A stretch of DNA of 64,000 nt from JAEUJM01 sp044221555 (GTDB taxonomy: Bacteria > Actinomycetota > Acidimicrobiia > Acidimicrobiales > DATDAH01). Below are positions 24,646 to 33,402 of this stretch, piece after piece. The stretch spans positions 101,809 to 165,808 of the forward strand of contig JBGAOY010000011.1 in NCBI GenBank assembly GCA_044221555.1, given 5' to 3'. The notes under the pieces are model-generated. The model searched no databases. It was not told the origin of the DNA and saw only the letters and a program-made list of their open reading frames with translations. Positions within the stretch are counted from its first letter, which is position 1. Each line of letters begins with the position of its first letter. Made by a program: the position numbers and the translations under genes.

Positions 24646-25110
24646 GTGGGGACGGTGGAGGGCGAGCAGGTGGCGTTCCGTGCCTTCGTCGACGAGGTCG
24701 CGCCTCGCCTGCGCCGGGCATTCACGCTCCTCCGGGGTGCCGACGACGGCATGGACGCCACCGCCGAGGCGCTGGCCTGGGCCTGGCAGCACTGGGCCGA
24801 GGTGCAGGAGATGACGAATCCGGCCGGGTACCTGTACCGGGTCGGGAGCAGCCGAACCCGCCGTCGCCGCCCCCGGTTCGCCCCGCCGCCGGTGCCGGCG
24901 GAGGCGACGGGCTTCGAGCCGGGCCTGGTGCCGGCGCTGGCCCGGCTGTCGTCGCGCCAGCGCACGGCGGTGGTGCTGATCCACGGGTGCGGGTGGACGC
25001 ACCAGGAGGTGGCCGACGCCCTCGACGTGTCGCGCTCCTCGGTGGGCACGCACGTCGAGCGGGCCATGAGCAGTCTGCGCAAGGAACTGGGAGTCGAAGC
25101 CCATGAATGA
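24646..25110 (+). CDS. ECF-type RNA polymerase sigma factor
   Basis: A 154-residue sigma-70-family protein. Region 2 is seen as FRAFVDEVAPRLRRAF and NPAGYLYRVG. Region 4 is LARLSSRQRTAVVLIHGCGWTHQEVADALDVSRSSVGTHVERAM with its helix-turn-helix. Region 2 is divergent, and a helix-breaking RRRRPRFAPPPVP linker joins the halves. It should direct RNA polymerase to a small regulon. The next gene overlaps it by eight bases and encodes a one-helix membrane protein, a likely regulator. The long upstream frame running through the tRNA is not real. Confidence 0.83.
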   Translation: MGTVEGEQVAFRAFVDEVAPRLRRAFTLLRGADDGMDATAEALAWAWQHWAEVQEMTNPAGYLYRVGSSRTRRRRPRFAPPPVPAEATGFEPGLVPALARLSSRQRTAVVLIHGCGWTHQEVADALDVSRSSVGTHVERAMSSLRKELGVEAHE

Positions 25111-26170
25111 CGTCGCCGAGCAGATCCACGCGTGGGCTGAGGCGGTGGCGTCCGTCGACACCGGCTCAGCAGTGCGTGGCGACGAGATCGTTGTCCTCGC
25201 CGGTCGGCGAGGGCGCCGTCGGTCGCCTCGCCTGCTCGCCGTGGCCGCTGCCTTGGTGTTCGTCGCGGTGCTTGCCGGGCTCGTGGCGCTGACCAGTCGC
25301 GACGCGCCGCGATCGATGACCACGGGCCCGACCACCGACCCCTCCGCCGCCGGTGCCGTGGCGTTCGAGCTGTTGACGATGGCAGAGGGGGCGTCCCTCA
25401 ACGACCTGGGCGTCCTGCGTTCGGCCTCGTCGCCGGCCGAGCTCGCGAGTCTGTGGCGGGTCGCCGGCGCCGAGGGCGCGGTTCCGGGCATCGACTTCGA
25501 CCAGCAGGTGGTCGTCAGCATCACGATCCCCGACGACGCCTGCCCCCCGACACTCGAGGCGTTCGAACGGACGGGAACGACCATCACGCCCCGGTTCGTC
25601 GAGCCGACCGGGGGCTGCGACGAGCCACTCATCCCCAAGACCTACGTCGCGGCGCTCGACTGGTCGACCACCGGCCGCTACTTCCGGCTCACTCTCCCCG
25701 GCCAGCCCGACCATGAGTTCGGCGACACCTTCCTGGAGGTCGGGGGCGAGCCCCGTCGCGAGGGCGGGGCGACGGCGACCTTCCACCTGTCCGCCGTCAC
25801 CATGGTCGCCGGCACGGCGATCGCCGGGACCGTCCAGGTGAGCAACCGGTCGCCGGACGACGTCGAGACGACCACATGCGGGCCCTACTTCGTGGCCGTG
25901 CTCCATGGTGACGCCGCCGATCAAGGGTTCGTCAGGCCGCGGTGCGCCGAGCCGTTCGTCATCCCCCTCGGTCGCTCCAGCTATCCCGTCACCGCGAAGG
26001 CCACGTATCTGAGCTGCGTCAACGGCGAGGCCGTTGGAGGCGTGCCCGCTTGCCTACCGGACGGGAGCCTGCCGCCGTTGCCGCCGGGCACGTACGACGT
26101 CAGGATCCGCCAGGCCGCCGACCGCATTCCGGTGTCCGGTTCGGTCACGGTCTCGGTGACCCGACCTTGA
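25103..26170 (+). CDS. Single-pass membrane protein, possible anti-sigma partner
   Basis: A 355-residue protein: a short cytoplasmic part (residues 1-43), one transmembrane helix (about 44-66, LLAVAAALVFVAVLAGLVAL) and a large extracytoplasmic domain. The outer part has six cysteines in pairs (DDACPP, GGCDEP, TTCGPY, RPRCAEP, YLSCVNG, PACLPDG), which suggests disulfides. It lacks a recognisable zinc-binding anti-sigma HxxxCxxC motif. The role as sensor or anti-sigma factor is inferred only from overlap with the sigma gene. Confidence 0.7.
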   Translation: MNDVAEQIHAWAEAVASVDTGSAVRGDEIVVLAGRRGRRRSPRLLAVAAALVFVAVLAGLVALTSRDAPRSMTTGPTTDPSAAGAVAFELLTMAEGASLNDLGVLRSASSPAELASLWRVAGAEGAVPGIDFDQQVVVSITIPDDACPPTLEAFERTGTTITPRFVEPTGGCDEPLIPKTYVAALDWSTTGRYFRLTLPGQPDHEFGDTFLEVGGEPRREGGATATFHLSAVTMVAGTAIAGTVQVSNRSPDDVETTTCGPYFVAVLHGDAADQGFVRPRCAEPFVIPLGRSSYPVTAKATYLSCVNGEAVGGVPACLPDGSLPPLPPGTYDVRIRQAADRIPVSGSVTVSVTRP

Positions 26171-26187
26171 TCAGTCATGCTCTCGCC

Positions 26188-27537
26188 ATGACGATCGAAG
26201 AGCGACGGCAGGCGGGTAGGGCGCTCCGCCGCGATGTGCCCCGGTCCGCCCACGCCACCTGGACACCATGGGAGGGGCGCCGCGATCCGATCGACGTGCT
26301 CGAGGCCCAGGGCGACTCACGGGCACTCGAACTGGTGCCCATCCGGTATGGGCGCATGGTCGAGTCGCCGTTCGCGTTCTTCCGGGGCGCGGCCGCGATC
26401 ATGGCCATGGACCTGGCCACCACCCCGGTGACCGGCCTGCGGGTGCAGGCCTGCGGCGACGCTCACGTCAACAACTTCGGCAAGTTCGCCACCCCGGAGC
26501 GCAACGTCGCGTTCGACATCAACGACTTCGACGAGACCCTGCCCGGTCCGTGGGAGTGGGACGTCAAGCGCCTCGGCGCCAGCCTCCACGTGCTGGGCCG
26601 TCAGCGGGGCTTCAGCCGCAGCCGCTGTGACCGCATCGTCACCGCGGCGGTGCGCACGTACCGCGAGCGGATGGACGTCGCAGCCGAGAAGTCGACCATG
26701 GCGCTGTGGTACGACCGCATCAACGTGCGGGAGGTGCTCGACCACTTTCCGAAGCGCTACCGGTCCCAGATCGAGCGCGACGTGGCCAAGGCCCGCCGCA
26801 AGGGCCACCGTCGGGCGGTGACCCGGCTCACCCATGCCGTGGACGGCCACCTGCGCTTCGCCGAGAACCCGCCCCTGCAGGTGCACCTCGAGCGCACCGA
26901 CGCCCGGTTCGACGACGTCGAGCCGATGATCGAGGAGTACCGCCAGACGCTCAGCGAGGATCGCCGGGTGCTGTTCGACCGGTTCCACGTGGTCGACGTC
27001 GCCCGGCGGGTGGTGGGGGTGGGCAGCGTCGGCACCCGGTGCTGGGTCGTGCTGTTCGAGGGCCCCGACCGGCCCGACGGCGACCACCTGGTGCTCCAGG
27101 TGAAGGAGGCGCAGGCGTCGGTGCTGGAGCCCTACGCCGGCCCGCCCGTGCACGCCAACAACGGGGAGCGGGTGGTGGTGGGCCAGCGGCTCACCCAGGC
27201 GGCCAGCGACCTGTTCCTGGGCTGGTGCGAGGGGCCGCGCACCAAGCGCACCTACTACGTCCGCCAACTGTGGGACGTGAAGGGCCAGAGCGATGTCCTG
27301 AAGATGGACGCCGGCAACCTCGGCTACTACGCCGCGCTGTGCGGATGGGCCCTGGCCCGCGCCCACGCCCGCACCGGCGACCCGGCGCGATTGGCCGGCT
27401 ACCTGGGTCGCGGGAGCAGCTTCGATCGGGCCATCGCCGGGTTCTCGGCGGCGTACGCGGCCACGAACGCCCAGGACCACCAGGCCCTCGTCGACGCCAT
27501 CGCCTCGGGCCGGGTCGACGCCACGATCCTCACCTGA
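26188..27537 (+). CDS. DUF2252-family protein
   Basis: A 449-residue member of DUF2252, distantly related to protein kinase-like/aminoglycoside phosphotransferase folds. Characteristic strings are FFRGAAAIMAMDL, GDAHVNNFGKFATPERNVAFDINDFDETLPGPWEWDVKRL (the HxNxFG...D.NDFDE block) and YYVRQLWDVKG. Activity is unknown; the block resembles a nucleotide-kinase active site. CATGCT 6 nt before the ATG could be a -10. Confidence 0.88.
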   Translation: MTIEERRQAGRALRRDVPRSAHATWTPWEGRRDPIDVLEAQGDSRALELVPIRYGRMVESPFAFFRGAAAIMAMDLATTPVTGLRVQACGDAHVNNFGKFATPERNVAFDINDFDETLPGPWEWDVKRLGASLHVLGRQRGFSRSRCDRIVTAAVRTYRERMDVAAEKSTMALWYDRINVREVLDHFPKRYRSQIERDVAKARRKGHRRAVTRLTHAVDGHLRFAENPPLQVHLERTDARFDDVEPMIEEYRQTLSEDRRVLFDRFHVVDVARRVVGVGSVGTRCWVVLFEGPDRPDGDHLVLQVKEAQASVLEPYAGPPVHANNGERVVVGQRLTQAASDLFLGWCEGPRTKRTYYVRQLWDVKGQSDVLKMDAGNLGYYAALCGWALARAHARTGDPARLAGYLGRGSSFDRAIAGFSAAYAATNAQDHQALVDAIASGRVDATILT

Positions 27538-27594
27538 CGGTTCCGCCTGCGCCCGCCGGGCCCGGCACCCTGAAGCCGCTCTGTTCGGCTCCAC

Positions 27595-27608
27595 GGTTCC
27601 CGGGAACC
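27595..27608. terminator. 14-bp palindrome between convergent genes
   Basis: GGTTCCCGGGAACC is a perfect palindrome in the 141-bp gap between DUF2252 and cutA, which converge. With no loop it forms a poor hairpin, so it could instead be a protein-binding site. Confidence 0.35.
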
Positions 27609-27678
27609 GATGGGTAGCACGAAGGGCCGAGGCTTCACGGGTCTCTCGGCGCGGTCGAGGTCCTCGCCGAGCGGTGGT

Positions 27679-28002
27679 CTAGCGCACCGACTCGTCGATC
27701 CACCCCAGGTAGTCGGACGCCCCAGAGGTGATCGGCACCTCGATCACCTCCGGCGTGTCGTACGAGTGGTGCTCGGCCAGGAACGCCTGGACCGCGTGTA
27801 CCCGGTCGGCCCGGGTCTTGATCAACAGCAGGCGCTCGTCGGCGTTCGTCACCTCACCCTCCCACCGGTAGGTGCTGGTCACCGCCGTCACCTGCACGCA
27901 CGCGGCGAGCCGACCCTCCACGAGGCGGCGGGCCAACTCGCCGGCCTCCGCTGGGTCGTCCGTGGTGGTCATCACGATGGCGTGCTGGTGGTCCGTGGCC
28001 AT
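27679..28002 (-). CDS. cutA: CutA1 divalent-cation tolerance protein
   Basis: A 107-residue trimeric CutA1 protein. TTDDPAEAGELARRLVEGRLAACVQV, TSTYRWEGEV and EVIEVPITSGASDYLGWIDESV cover the family from end to end. Members are linked to copper tolerance but their biochemical role is unsettled. CATGAT 5 nt before the ATG on the minus strand may be a -10. Confidence 0.94.
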   Translation of the reverse strand: MATDHQHAIVMTTTDDPAEAGELARRLVEGRLAACVQVTAVTSTYRWEGEVTNADERLLLIKTRADRVHAVQAFLAEHHSYDTPEVIEVPITSGASDYLGWIDESVR

Positions 28003-28086
28003 GCCCGATCATGGCGCTTGCCGGCGCCCCACGTGTCGTCGATGCCTGCCACCTTCGGTGGCTGACGCGTGCGGCCGCCGCCTGCG

Positions 28087-30021
28087 TCAGCTGTCGGCGA
28101 GCGCGACGCCGCAGGTCTCGCGGCTGAAGGCGTCGAGCGTGTCGACCGCTACCTGGGCCTGGGCGAAGTTCTCCACCTGCTGGCCGTCGGCCTGGAAGTC
28201 CTCGGCCGAGGTCGACTGGGCGGCCACCGCCGCCAGGTCGCTGGTGACCGTCGCCATCAGCTCGAGCTCATCGACGAGGCCGTTGGGCGCCAGCTCGGCG
28301 GCCTGTGCGTAGAGGCCGGCCGCTGCGTTCGACCCGTCGATGACGAGTGGCTGCAGATCGGCCCAGTCGGTGACACCGGCGACCGCCGCCGCGGACCGTC
28401 GGTCCGACGCCGAGATCAACGAGAGGGAATTGCAGAAGGCGGCAGTGTCATCCTCGGCCGTGGAGGTGGCGGTGCCGCCCGGACCGCCGGCCGGGGCCGC
28501 GGTCGTCTCACTGGTCGCCTCGGTGGTCGCCGTCGCGGCGACGGCGCCGTCGCCGTTGCCCCCGTCATCCCCACCCCCGAGCGCCACCACCAGCCCGACG
28601 CCCACCAGGATCACGACCACGACGACCCCTGCAGCCGCAGCCAGGCGCCGCCGGGAGGCCGGGGAGCCGTTGTGGTCACCACCCGCGGTCGGCGGCAGGC
28701 CCGGGTCGCGGGGTGCCGCTGGTGAAGGCGTAGGAGCGGCGTCCTCGGTCGAATCGGGGGCTTCGGTGAGCGCCACGAGGGTCGGTGTGTCGCCGGCACC
28801 GTGGGCGTCGGCACCGTCGGCATCGGCACCGTGGGAGTCGCCCGTGTTCGGCTCGGGTGGCGCGGGCGGCTGGGCGCCCGCGGGCGGGTCAACGACGGGG
28901 TCGTCCCTCGCTGTGGCACCGGGTGGCGGGATGGCCACGGGTGCATCGGTCGTCGTGGTCGGACCGGAATCGCTGAAGTCGCCGTTCGGCGAACCGGCGG
29001 GCGGCTCGGTCGCCGCCGGCGCACCGACCGCCCGGACGATGGTCGTGTCGGCATCGTCGCCGGTCGTCGCTCCCCAGGGCGGTGGCGGTGCGGTCGACGG
29101 GACCGCGCCCTCGCCGGTGTGGAACTGCCGCTCCGCGGGGGTGGGTGGGCTCACCGGGTCGCGGGACCGATCTGGGTGCAGGCGGAGCTCGCTGACGGGC
29201 CAGCCCCGGGCGGCCTGGATGGCCTGCAGCGCCTCGCCGACCTCCGACGCGCTCTCGGGCCGCGCCTCGGGGTCCTTGGCCATCAGCGTCTCGATGAGCG
29301 AGGCCAGGTCGTCGCCCACCCCGATGGCCCGGAGGTCGGGGACGGGAGCCTGGATGACACGGAGCAGCGTTGCGGTCACCGACTCGTCCGTCTCACGCCG
29401 GAACGCCGCCGTGCCCGACAGCAGGTGGAACAGCGTCGAGCCGAGCGAGTACAGGTCCGACCGGTCGGTGGTCGCATACCCGTTCAGGACCTCGGGAGCG
29501 GCGTGGATGACCGTGAAGGCGGCGCTGCCGGCAGTCGTCTCCTGCGCACCGGCGAGCCGGGCGATGCCGAAGTCGGTGAGCTTGGCCTGGTCGAACACGT
29601 CGAGCAGCACGTTCTCGGGCTTGATGTCGCGATGGTGGACGCCGGCGTCGTGCGCGGTCTGCAGTGCGCCGGCGACCTGGACCCCCCAGCGCAGGACGTC
29701 CTGCTCGGGGAGTCGGCCGAGCTCGCGGCAACGGTCGGCGAGCGATCCGGCCGCCATGTACTCCATGGCGATGAAGGGCTGGCCCTCCTCGGTGAGGCCG
29801 TTGTCGTACACGACCACGATGTTCGGGTGCCACGACAGCCCACCCATGACCTCGCATTCCCGGCTGAATCGCCGCCGGGTCCGTTCGTCGACGTTGAGCC
29901 GAGCCAGGACCTTGACCGCCACCGTGCGACCGAATCCCTGCTGCTCGGCCCGATAGACGACCGCGAAGCCACCCCGGCCGATCTCGGTCAGCTCGCTGTA
30001 TCCCGCTATCTCGACCGACAT
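28087..30021 (-). CDS. Transmembrane Ser/Thr protein kinase, paralogue A
   Basis: A 644-residue PASTA-less receptor-like kinase. The kinase domain (residues about 7-265) has the glycine loop IGRGGFAVVYRA, VAVKVL lysine, catalytic loop HHRDIKPENVLLD and DFG. A Pro/Ala/Asp-rich linker follows, then one transmembrane helix (about 465-490) and a helical outer domain with two cysteines (AFCNSLSL, ETCGVAL). The first 250 residues are nearly the same as those of the kinase at 50739, but the outer domains are unrelated. TAGGCT on the minus strand lies about 30 nt upstream, and GCGAGGGCGG can act as ribosome-binding site, so this gene has a leader. Confidence 0.92.
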   Translation of the reverse strand: MSVEIAGYSELTEIGRGGFAVVYRAEQQGFGRTVAVKVLARLNVDERTRRRFSRECEVMGGLSWHPNIVVVYDNGLTEEGQPFIAMEYMAAGSLADRCRELGRLPEQDVLRWGVQVAGALQTAHDAGVHHRDIKPENVLLDVFDQAKLTDFGIARLAGAQETTAGSAAFTVIHAAPEVLNGYATTDRSDLYSLGSTLFHLLSGTAAFRRETDESVTATLLRVIQAPVPDLRAIGVGDDLASLIETLMAKDPEARPESASEVGEALQAIQAARGWPVSELRLHPDRSRDPVSPPTPAERQFHTGEGAVPSTAPPPPWGATTGDDADTTIVRAVGAPAATEPPAGSPNGDFSDSGPTTTTDAPVAIPPPGATARDDPVVDPPAGAQPPAPPEPNTGDSHGADADGADAHGAGDTPTLVALTEAPDSTEDAAPTPSPAAPRDPGLPPTAGGDHNGSPASRRRLAAAAGVVVVVILVGVGLVVALGGGDDGGNGDGAVAATATTEATSETTAAPAGGPGGTATSTAEDDTAAFCNSLSLISASDRRSAAAVAGVTDWADLQPLVIDGSNAAAGLYAQAAELAPNGLVDELELMATVTSDLAAVAAQSTSAEDFQADGQQVENFAQAQVAVDTLDAFSRETCGVALADS

Positions 30022-30140
30022 GCAACCGCCCTCGCTCGCGGAACGCCTCGGAGCCTAGACGGATGGGGGCGAGCCGTCGGCGGCGCCCTGACCGAGGTGG
30101 TGGGTTGGAGCGTCCGCCAGATGCGGGGCCGGTGTCGACC

Positions 30141-30863
30141 TCAGGCGGTGACCCAGATGAGGACCTCGGCGCCGTCGGGACCGGCCGTGAGGCGCGGTGA
30201 GCCGGCCGCGGTGAGGCGGGCGGCGTCGCCCTCGGCCAGGTCGCCGGCACCTTCGAGCGCAGCCGATCCGACGGCCACGAACAGATGGACGTGACGGCCG
30301 TCGGGCACCGCCACGGTCTCCGCGGCGCGCAGGCGGCCGCCCCACAGCACCGCGTCGCGCTGTTGGATGGTGATGGCGGCGTCGTGGCCCTGGCCCGAGG
30401 CGATGGGCTGCAGGCCACCCTTGTCCAGCTCGGTGTTGATGTCGCGCTGCTGGTACCCGGGGGTGACCCGGCCGATGTCGGGCAGCACCCACATCTGCAC
30501 GAAGTGGACGTCCTCGGTGGCCGAGGGGTTCATCTCGGAGTGCCAGATGCCCGATCCCGCCGTCATGCGCTGGGCCAGGCCCGGGTAGAGCTCGCCCCGG
30601 TTGCCCTCCGAGTCCTTGTGCTCGAGCCGCCCGGACAGCACCCAGGTGACGATCTCCATGTCCTGGTGCGGATGGGTGCTGAAGCCGGTGCCGGCGGCCA
30701 CTCGGTCGTCGTTCGAGACCAGCAGCAGGCCGTGGCCGGTGTTGGCGGGGTCGTAGTGGGGCCCGAAGCTGAAGCTGTGCCGGCTGTCGAGCCAGTCGAT
30801 GGCGGTGTGCGGGCGGGTGTCGGCCCGTCGGACCTCGATGGTGGTGGACGCAGCGTCGCTCAC
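30141..30863 (-). CDS. Pirin-family protein
   Basis: A 240-residue bicupin of the pirin family. The metal-binding cupin motif is STHPHQDMEIVTWVLSG (about residues 58-74) with SEMNPS downstream, as in YhhW-like quercetinases. It may oxidise quercetin-like compounds or act as a redox-sensitive regulator. AGGAGG ends 5 nt before the GTG, a strong leader-type start unlike most neighbours. The leader holds a TTGC/GCAA palindrome. Confidence 0.9.
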   Translation of the reverse strand: MSDAASTTIEVRRADTRPHTAIDWLDSRHSFSFGPHYDPANTGHGLLLVSNDDRVAAGTGFSTHPHQDMEIVTWVLSGRLEHKDSEGNRGELYPGLAQRMTAGSGIWHSEMNPSATEDVHFVQMWVLPDIGRVTPGYQQRDINTELDKGGLQPIASGQGHDAAITIQQRDAVLWGGRLRAAETVAVPDGRHVHLFVAVGSAALEGAGDLAEGDAARLTAAGSPRLTAGPDGAEVLIWVTA

Positions 30864-30880
30864 GGGAGCCTCCTAAATGC

Positions 30881-30892
30881 TTGCGTGTGCAA
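30881..30892. promoter_or_regulatory. Palindrome in the AT-rich pirin leader
   Basis: TTGCGTGTGCAA is a 4+4+4 inverted repeat next to AGATAT (minus strand, 30893-30898), a plausible -10. The AT content is far above the surroundings. The palindrome would overlap the transcription start, a classic repressor position. Confidence 0.4.
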
Positions 30893-30952
30893 ATATCTCA
30901 ACCAGGGACGGACGGTCGGCATTCCCGCCGTCGACCCAGCGACCGACAGGGG

Positions 30953-31744
30953 TCAGAGCCCCAGCAGCGGGGTGACGCCGTGGTCGCGGCCCGCGGTGTA
31001 GCCGCCGTCCACGGTCAGGGCGTGGCCGCTGACGAACGAGGCGTCGTCGGAGAGCAGGAAGGCACACGCCGCCGCCACCTCGTCGGCCCTTCCGAGGCGC
31101 CGCAGCTTGTGCTCCTCGATGGTGGCGGCCTTGACCGTCTCGACCCCAGGCAGGTCGAGCACCGCTTGCAGGAGCGGCGTGTCGATGAACCCGGGGCAGA
31201 TGGTGTTCACCCGGATGCCCTGGCGGCCGTAGTCGATGGCCATGTTCTTGGTGAGCAGCACCACCCCGCCCTTCGAGGCGTTGTAGGCGCTGCCCCCGGC
31301 GGTGCCCTCCAGTCCCTCGACGCTGGCGATGGTGACGATCGACCCGCGCTCGCCGCCCGGCCGGGGCTCGTTCGACAGCATCGCCGTGGCCGCGTGCTTG
31401 GCCACGAGGAACGTGCCCCGGAGGTTGATGTCGATCACCCGGCTCCACTCGGCGTCGTCGAGCAGGTGGACCGGTCCGCCCCCGGCCACGCCCGCGGCGG
31501 TCACCACCCCGTCCACCCGGGCGAACGCCGAGCGCGCGGCGTCGAACAAGGCCGCGACCGCGGCCTCGTCGGTGACGTCGGTGGGCACGTCGAGGTAGCG
31601 GTCGCCACCCCCCTCGGACGGCGCCGCGCCCAGATCGGCGCCCACGACGCGGGCCCCCTCGTCCAACAGCCGCTCGACGGTGGCCAGACCGATGCCTGAC
31701 GCCGCCCCCGTCACCACCAACACCCGCTCATCGATCCCTCGCAT
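30953..31744 (-). CDS. SDR-family oxidoreductase
   Basis: A 263-residue classical SDR. Cofactor loop VVTGAASGIGLATVE, catalytic ASVEGLEGTAGGSAYNASKGG (YxxxK present) and the C-terminal ALTVDGGYTAG are all intact. It probably reduces a 3-oxoacyl or similar alcohol/ketone substrate with NAD(P)H. It is divergent from the WS/DGAT gene by 59 bp. AAGGAT 6 nt before the ATG may be a weak -10. Confidence 0.92.
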   Translation of the reverse strand: MRGIDERVLVVTGAASGIGLATVERLLDEGARVVGADLGAAPSEGGGDRYLDVPTDVTDEAAVAALFDAARSAFARVDGVVTAAGVAGGGPVHLLDDAEWSRVIDINLRGTFLVAKHAATAMLSNEPRPGGERGSIVTIASVEGLEGTAGGSAYNASKGGVVLLTKNMAIDYGRQGIRVNTICPGFIDTPLLQAVLDLPGVETVKAATIEEHKLRRLGRADEVAAACAFLLSDDASFVSGHALTVDGGYTAGRDHGVTPLLGL

Positions 31745-31803
31745 GGGCTCATCCTTCCACCACCCCGAGCAGCCCCGCCGGTCCCCTGTCAGAATCGGGG
31801 CCG

Positions 31804-33324
31804 ATGGAACGCATGACGGGGATGGACGCGGGCTTCCTCTACATGGAGACCCCGACGATCCACATGCACACCATCAAGGCCGCCATCATCGATCCGGCCA
31901 CGGTGCCGGGGGGCTACACCTTCGAGCGCTTCCGTGAGGTGCTCGGCGAGCGGCTGCACCTGCTCCCACCGTTCCGCCGCCGCGTGGTCGACGTGCCCCT
32001 CGGTCTGCACCACCCGGTGTGGATCGACGACCCCGACTTCGACATCGACCGCCACATCCGTCGGGTGGTGCTCGACCCTCCCGCGGGCCGTCGGGAGATG
32101 GACGCGGCCATCGCCGCCGTCGCCTCCACCCCGCTGCCACGCGATCGGCCCCTGTGGGAGATCGTCGTGCTCGAGGGCATGCCGGACGGTCACATCGGCT
32201 TCGTGGCCAAGCTGCACCACGCGCTGGCCGACGGCGTGGCCGCAGCCGAGCTGTTGGCCAACGTCATGGACCTCGAGCCCGAGCCGCCCGAGCCGCCGGT
32301 GGACGCCGAGGGGGCCGCGGCATGGACCGGGGAGCCCCTGCCCTCTCGCTGGCGCCTGCTCTGGGCGGCCGTCGCCGACGTGCTCGCGGGGATCGGGCGG
32401 TTGCCCGCACTCATCGGCCGCACGTTGCGCAGCCTGCTCGCGGTGGGTCGCCGTCGGCGCGGCGCCGACGTGTCGCCGCCGGTGCCGATGCTCGACACCC
32501 CCAACGTGTCGTTCAGCACCTCGCTCACCCCGCGCCGGTCGTTCGCCACCACCACCCTGTCGCTCGACGAGATCCGGGCGGTGAAGTCGGCGGCCGGCGT
32601 CACGGTGAACGACGTCCTGCTGGCGCTGGTGGCCGGATCGCTGCGCGACTACCTGCTCGACCGCGACGAACTTCCCGCCACGCCGCTCGTCGCCGGCGTG
32701 CCGGTGTCCACCGATCGCCCCGACGAGATCCGCCGGCTCGGCGGCAACAAGGTGTCGAACCTCTTCACCGCGCTGCCCACCCACCTCTCGGACCCGCTGG
32801 CGCGCCTCGACGCGGTGCACGAGGTGACGGTGGCGGCCAAGGAGGTGCACAACCTGCTCGGGGTCGACATGCTCGCCGACTGGGTGGAGTACACGCCGCC
32901 ACGGCCCTACGCCTGGCTGGCCCGCCAGTACTCCCGGTTCCGCATCGCCGACCGGCACCGACCACCCATCAACGTGGTCGTCTCCAACGTGCCGGGTCCC
33001 CGCGAGCCGCTCTACATCGCCGGCGCCCGGCTCGAGTCGATCTACTCGGTCGGTCCCGTGCTGGAGAACATCGGGCTCAACGTCACCGCGTGGAGCTACC
33101 TCGACCACGTGCACGTCAGTGCCATCGCGTGCCGGGACGTCATCCCCGATCTGCCCGAGATCATCTCGGGCATCGAGCGGGCCCTGGTGGAGTTGCAGCA
33201 GGCGCTCGACGCCCGTGACGGGCAGGCGCCGTCGTCCCCTCCGGATGGCCCCACCGGCGCGAGCGACGTCCCGTCCCCGGGGGTCTCCCGGGCGGGCCGC
33301 CCGTCCGAGGGTGCCCCCGCCTGA
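31804..33324 (+). CDS. WS/DGAT-family O-acyltransferase
   Basis: A 506-residue wax-ester synthase/diacylglycerol acyltransferase. The catalytic HHxxxDG is HHALADG near residue 138. PLWEIVVLEG precedes it, and the conserved NVVVSNVPGPREPLYIAGARL stretch lies near residue 393. These enzymes make triacylglycerol or wax esters from acyl-CoA at the membrane face. The last 35 residues are low-complexity. CAGAAT 8 nt before the ATG is a possible -10. Confidence 0.93.
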   Translation: MERMTGMDAGFLYMETPTIHMHTIKAAIIDPATVPGGYTFERFREVLGERLHLLPPFRRRVVDVPLGLHHPVWIDDPDFDIDRHIRRVVLDPPAGRREMDAAIAAVASTPLPRDRPLWEIVVLEGMPDGHIGFVAKLHHALADGVAAAELLANVMDLEPEPPEPPVDAEGAAAWTGEPLPSRWRLLWAAVADVLAGIGRLPALIGRTLRSLLAVGRRRRGADVSPPVPMLDTPNVSFSTSLTPRRSFATTTLSLDEIRAVKSAAGVTVNDVLLALVAGSLRDYLLDRDELPATPLVAGVPVSTDRPDEIRRLGGNKVSNLFTALPTHLSDPLARLDAVHEVTVAAKEVHNLLGVDMLADWVEYTPPRPYAWLARQYSRFRIADRHRPPINVVVSNVPGPREPLYIAGARLESIYSVGPVLENIGLNVTAWSYLDHVHVSAIACRDVIPDLPEIISGIERALVELQQALDARDGQAPSSPPDGPTGASDVPSPGVSRAGRPSEGAPA

Positions 33325-33389
33325 GGTCGTCGGCGCCGGCGTCCGGCGCTCGCCCGCTGGGGCGCCTCCGGCCGGTCGGAACCAGCCGA

Positions 33390-33395
33390 TACGGT
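33390..33395 (+). promoter_or_regulatory. TACGGT -10 of the HEXXH gene
   Basis: TACGGT ends 7 nt before GTG 33403; leaderless start. Confidence 0.55.
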
Positions 33396-33402
33396 TCCGG
33401 CG

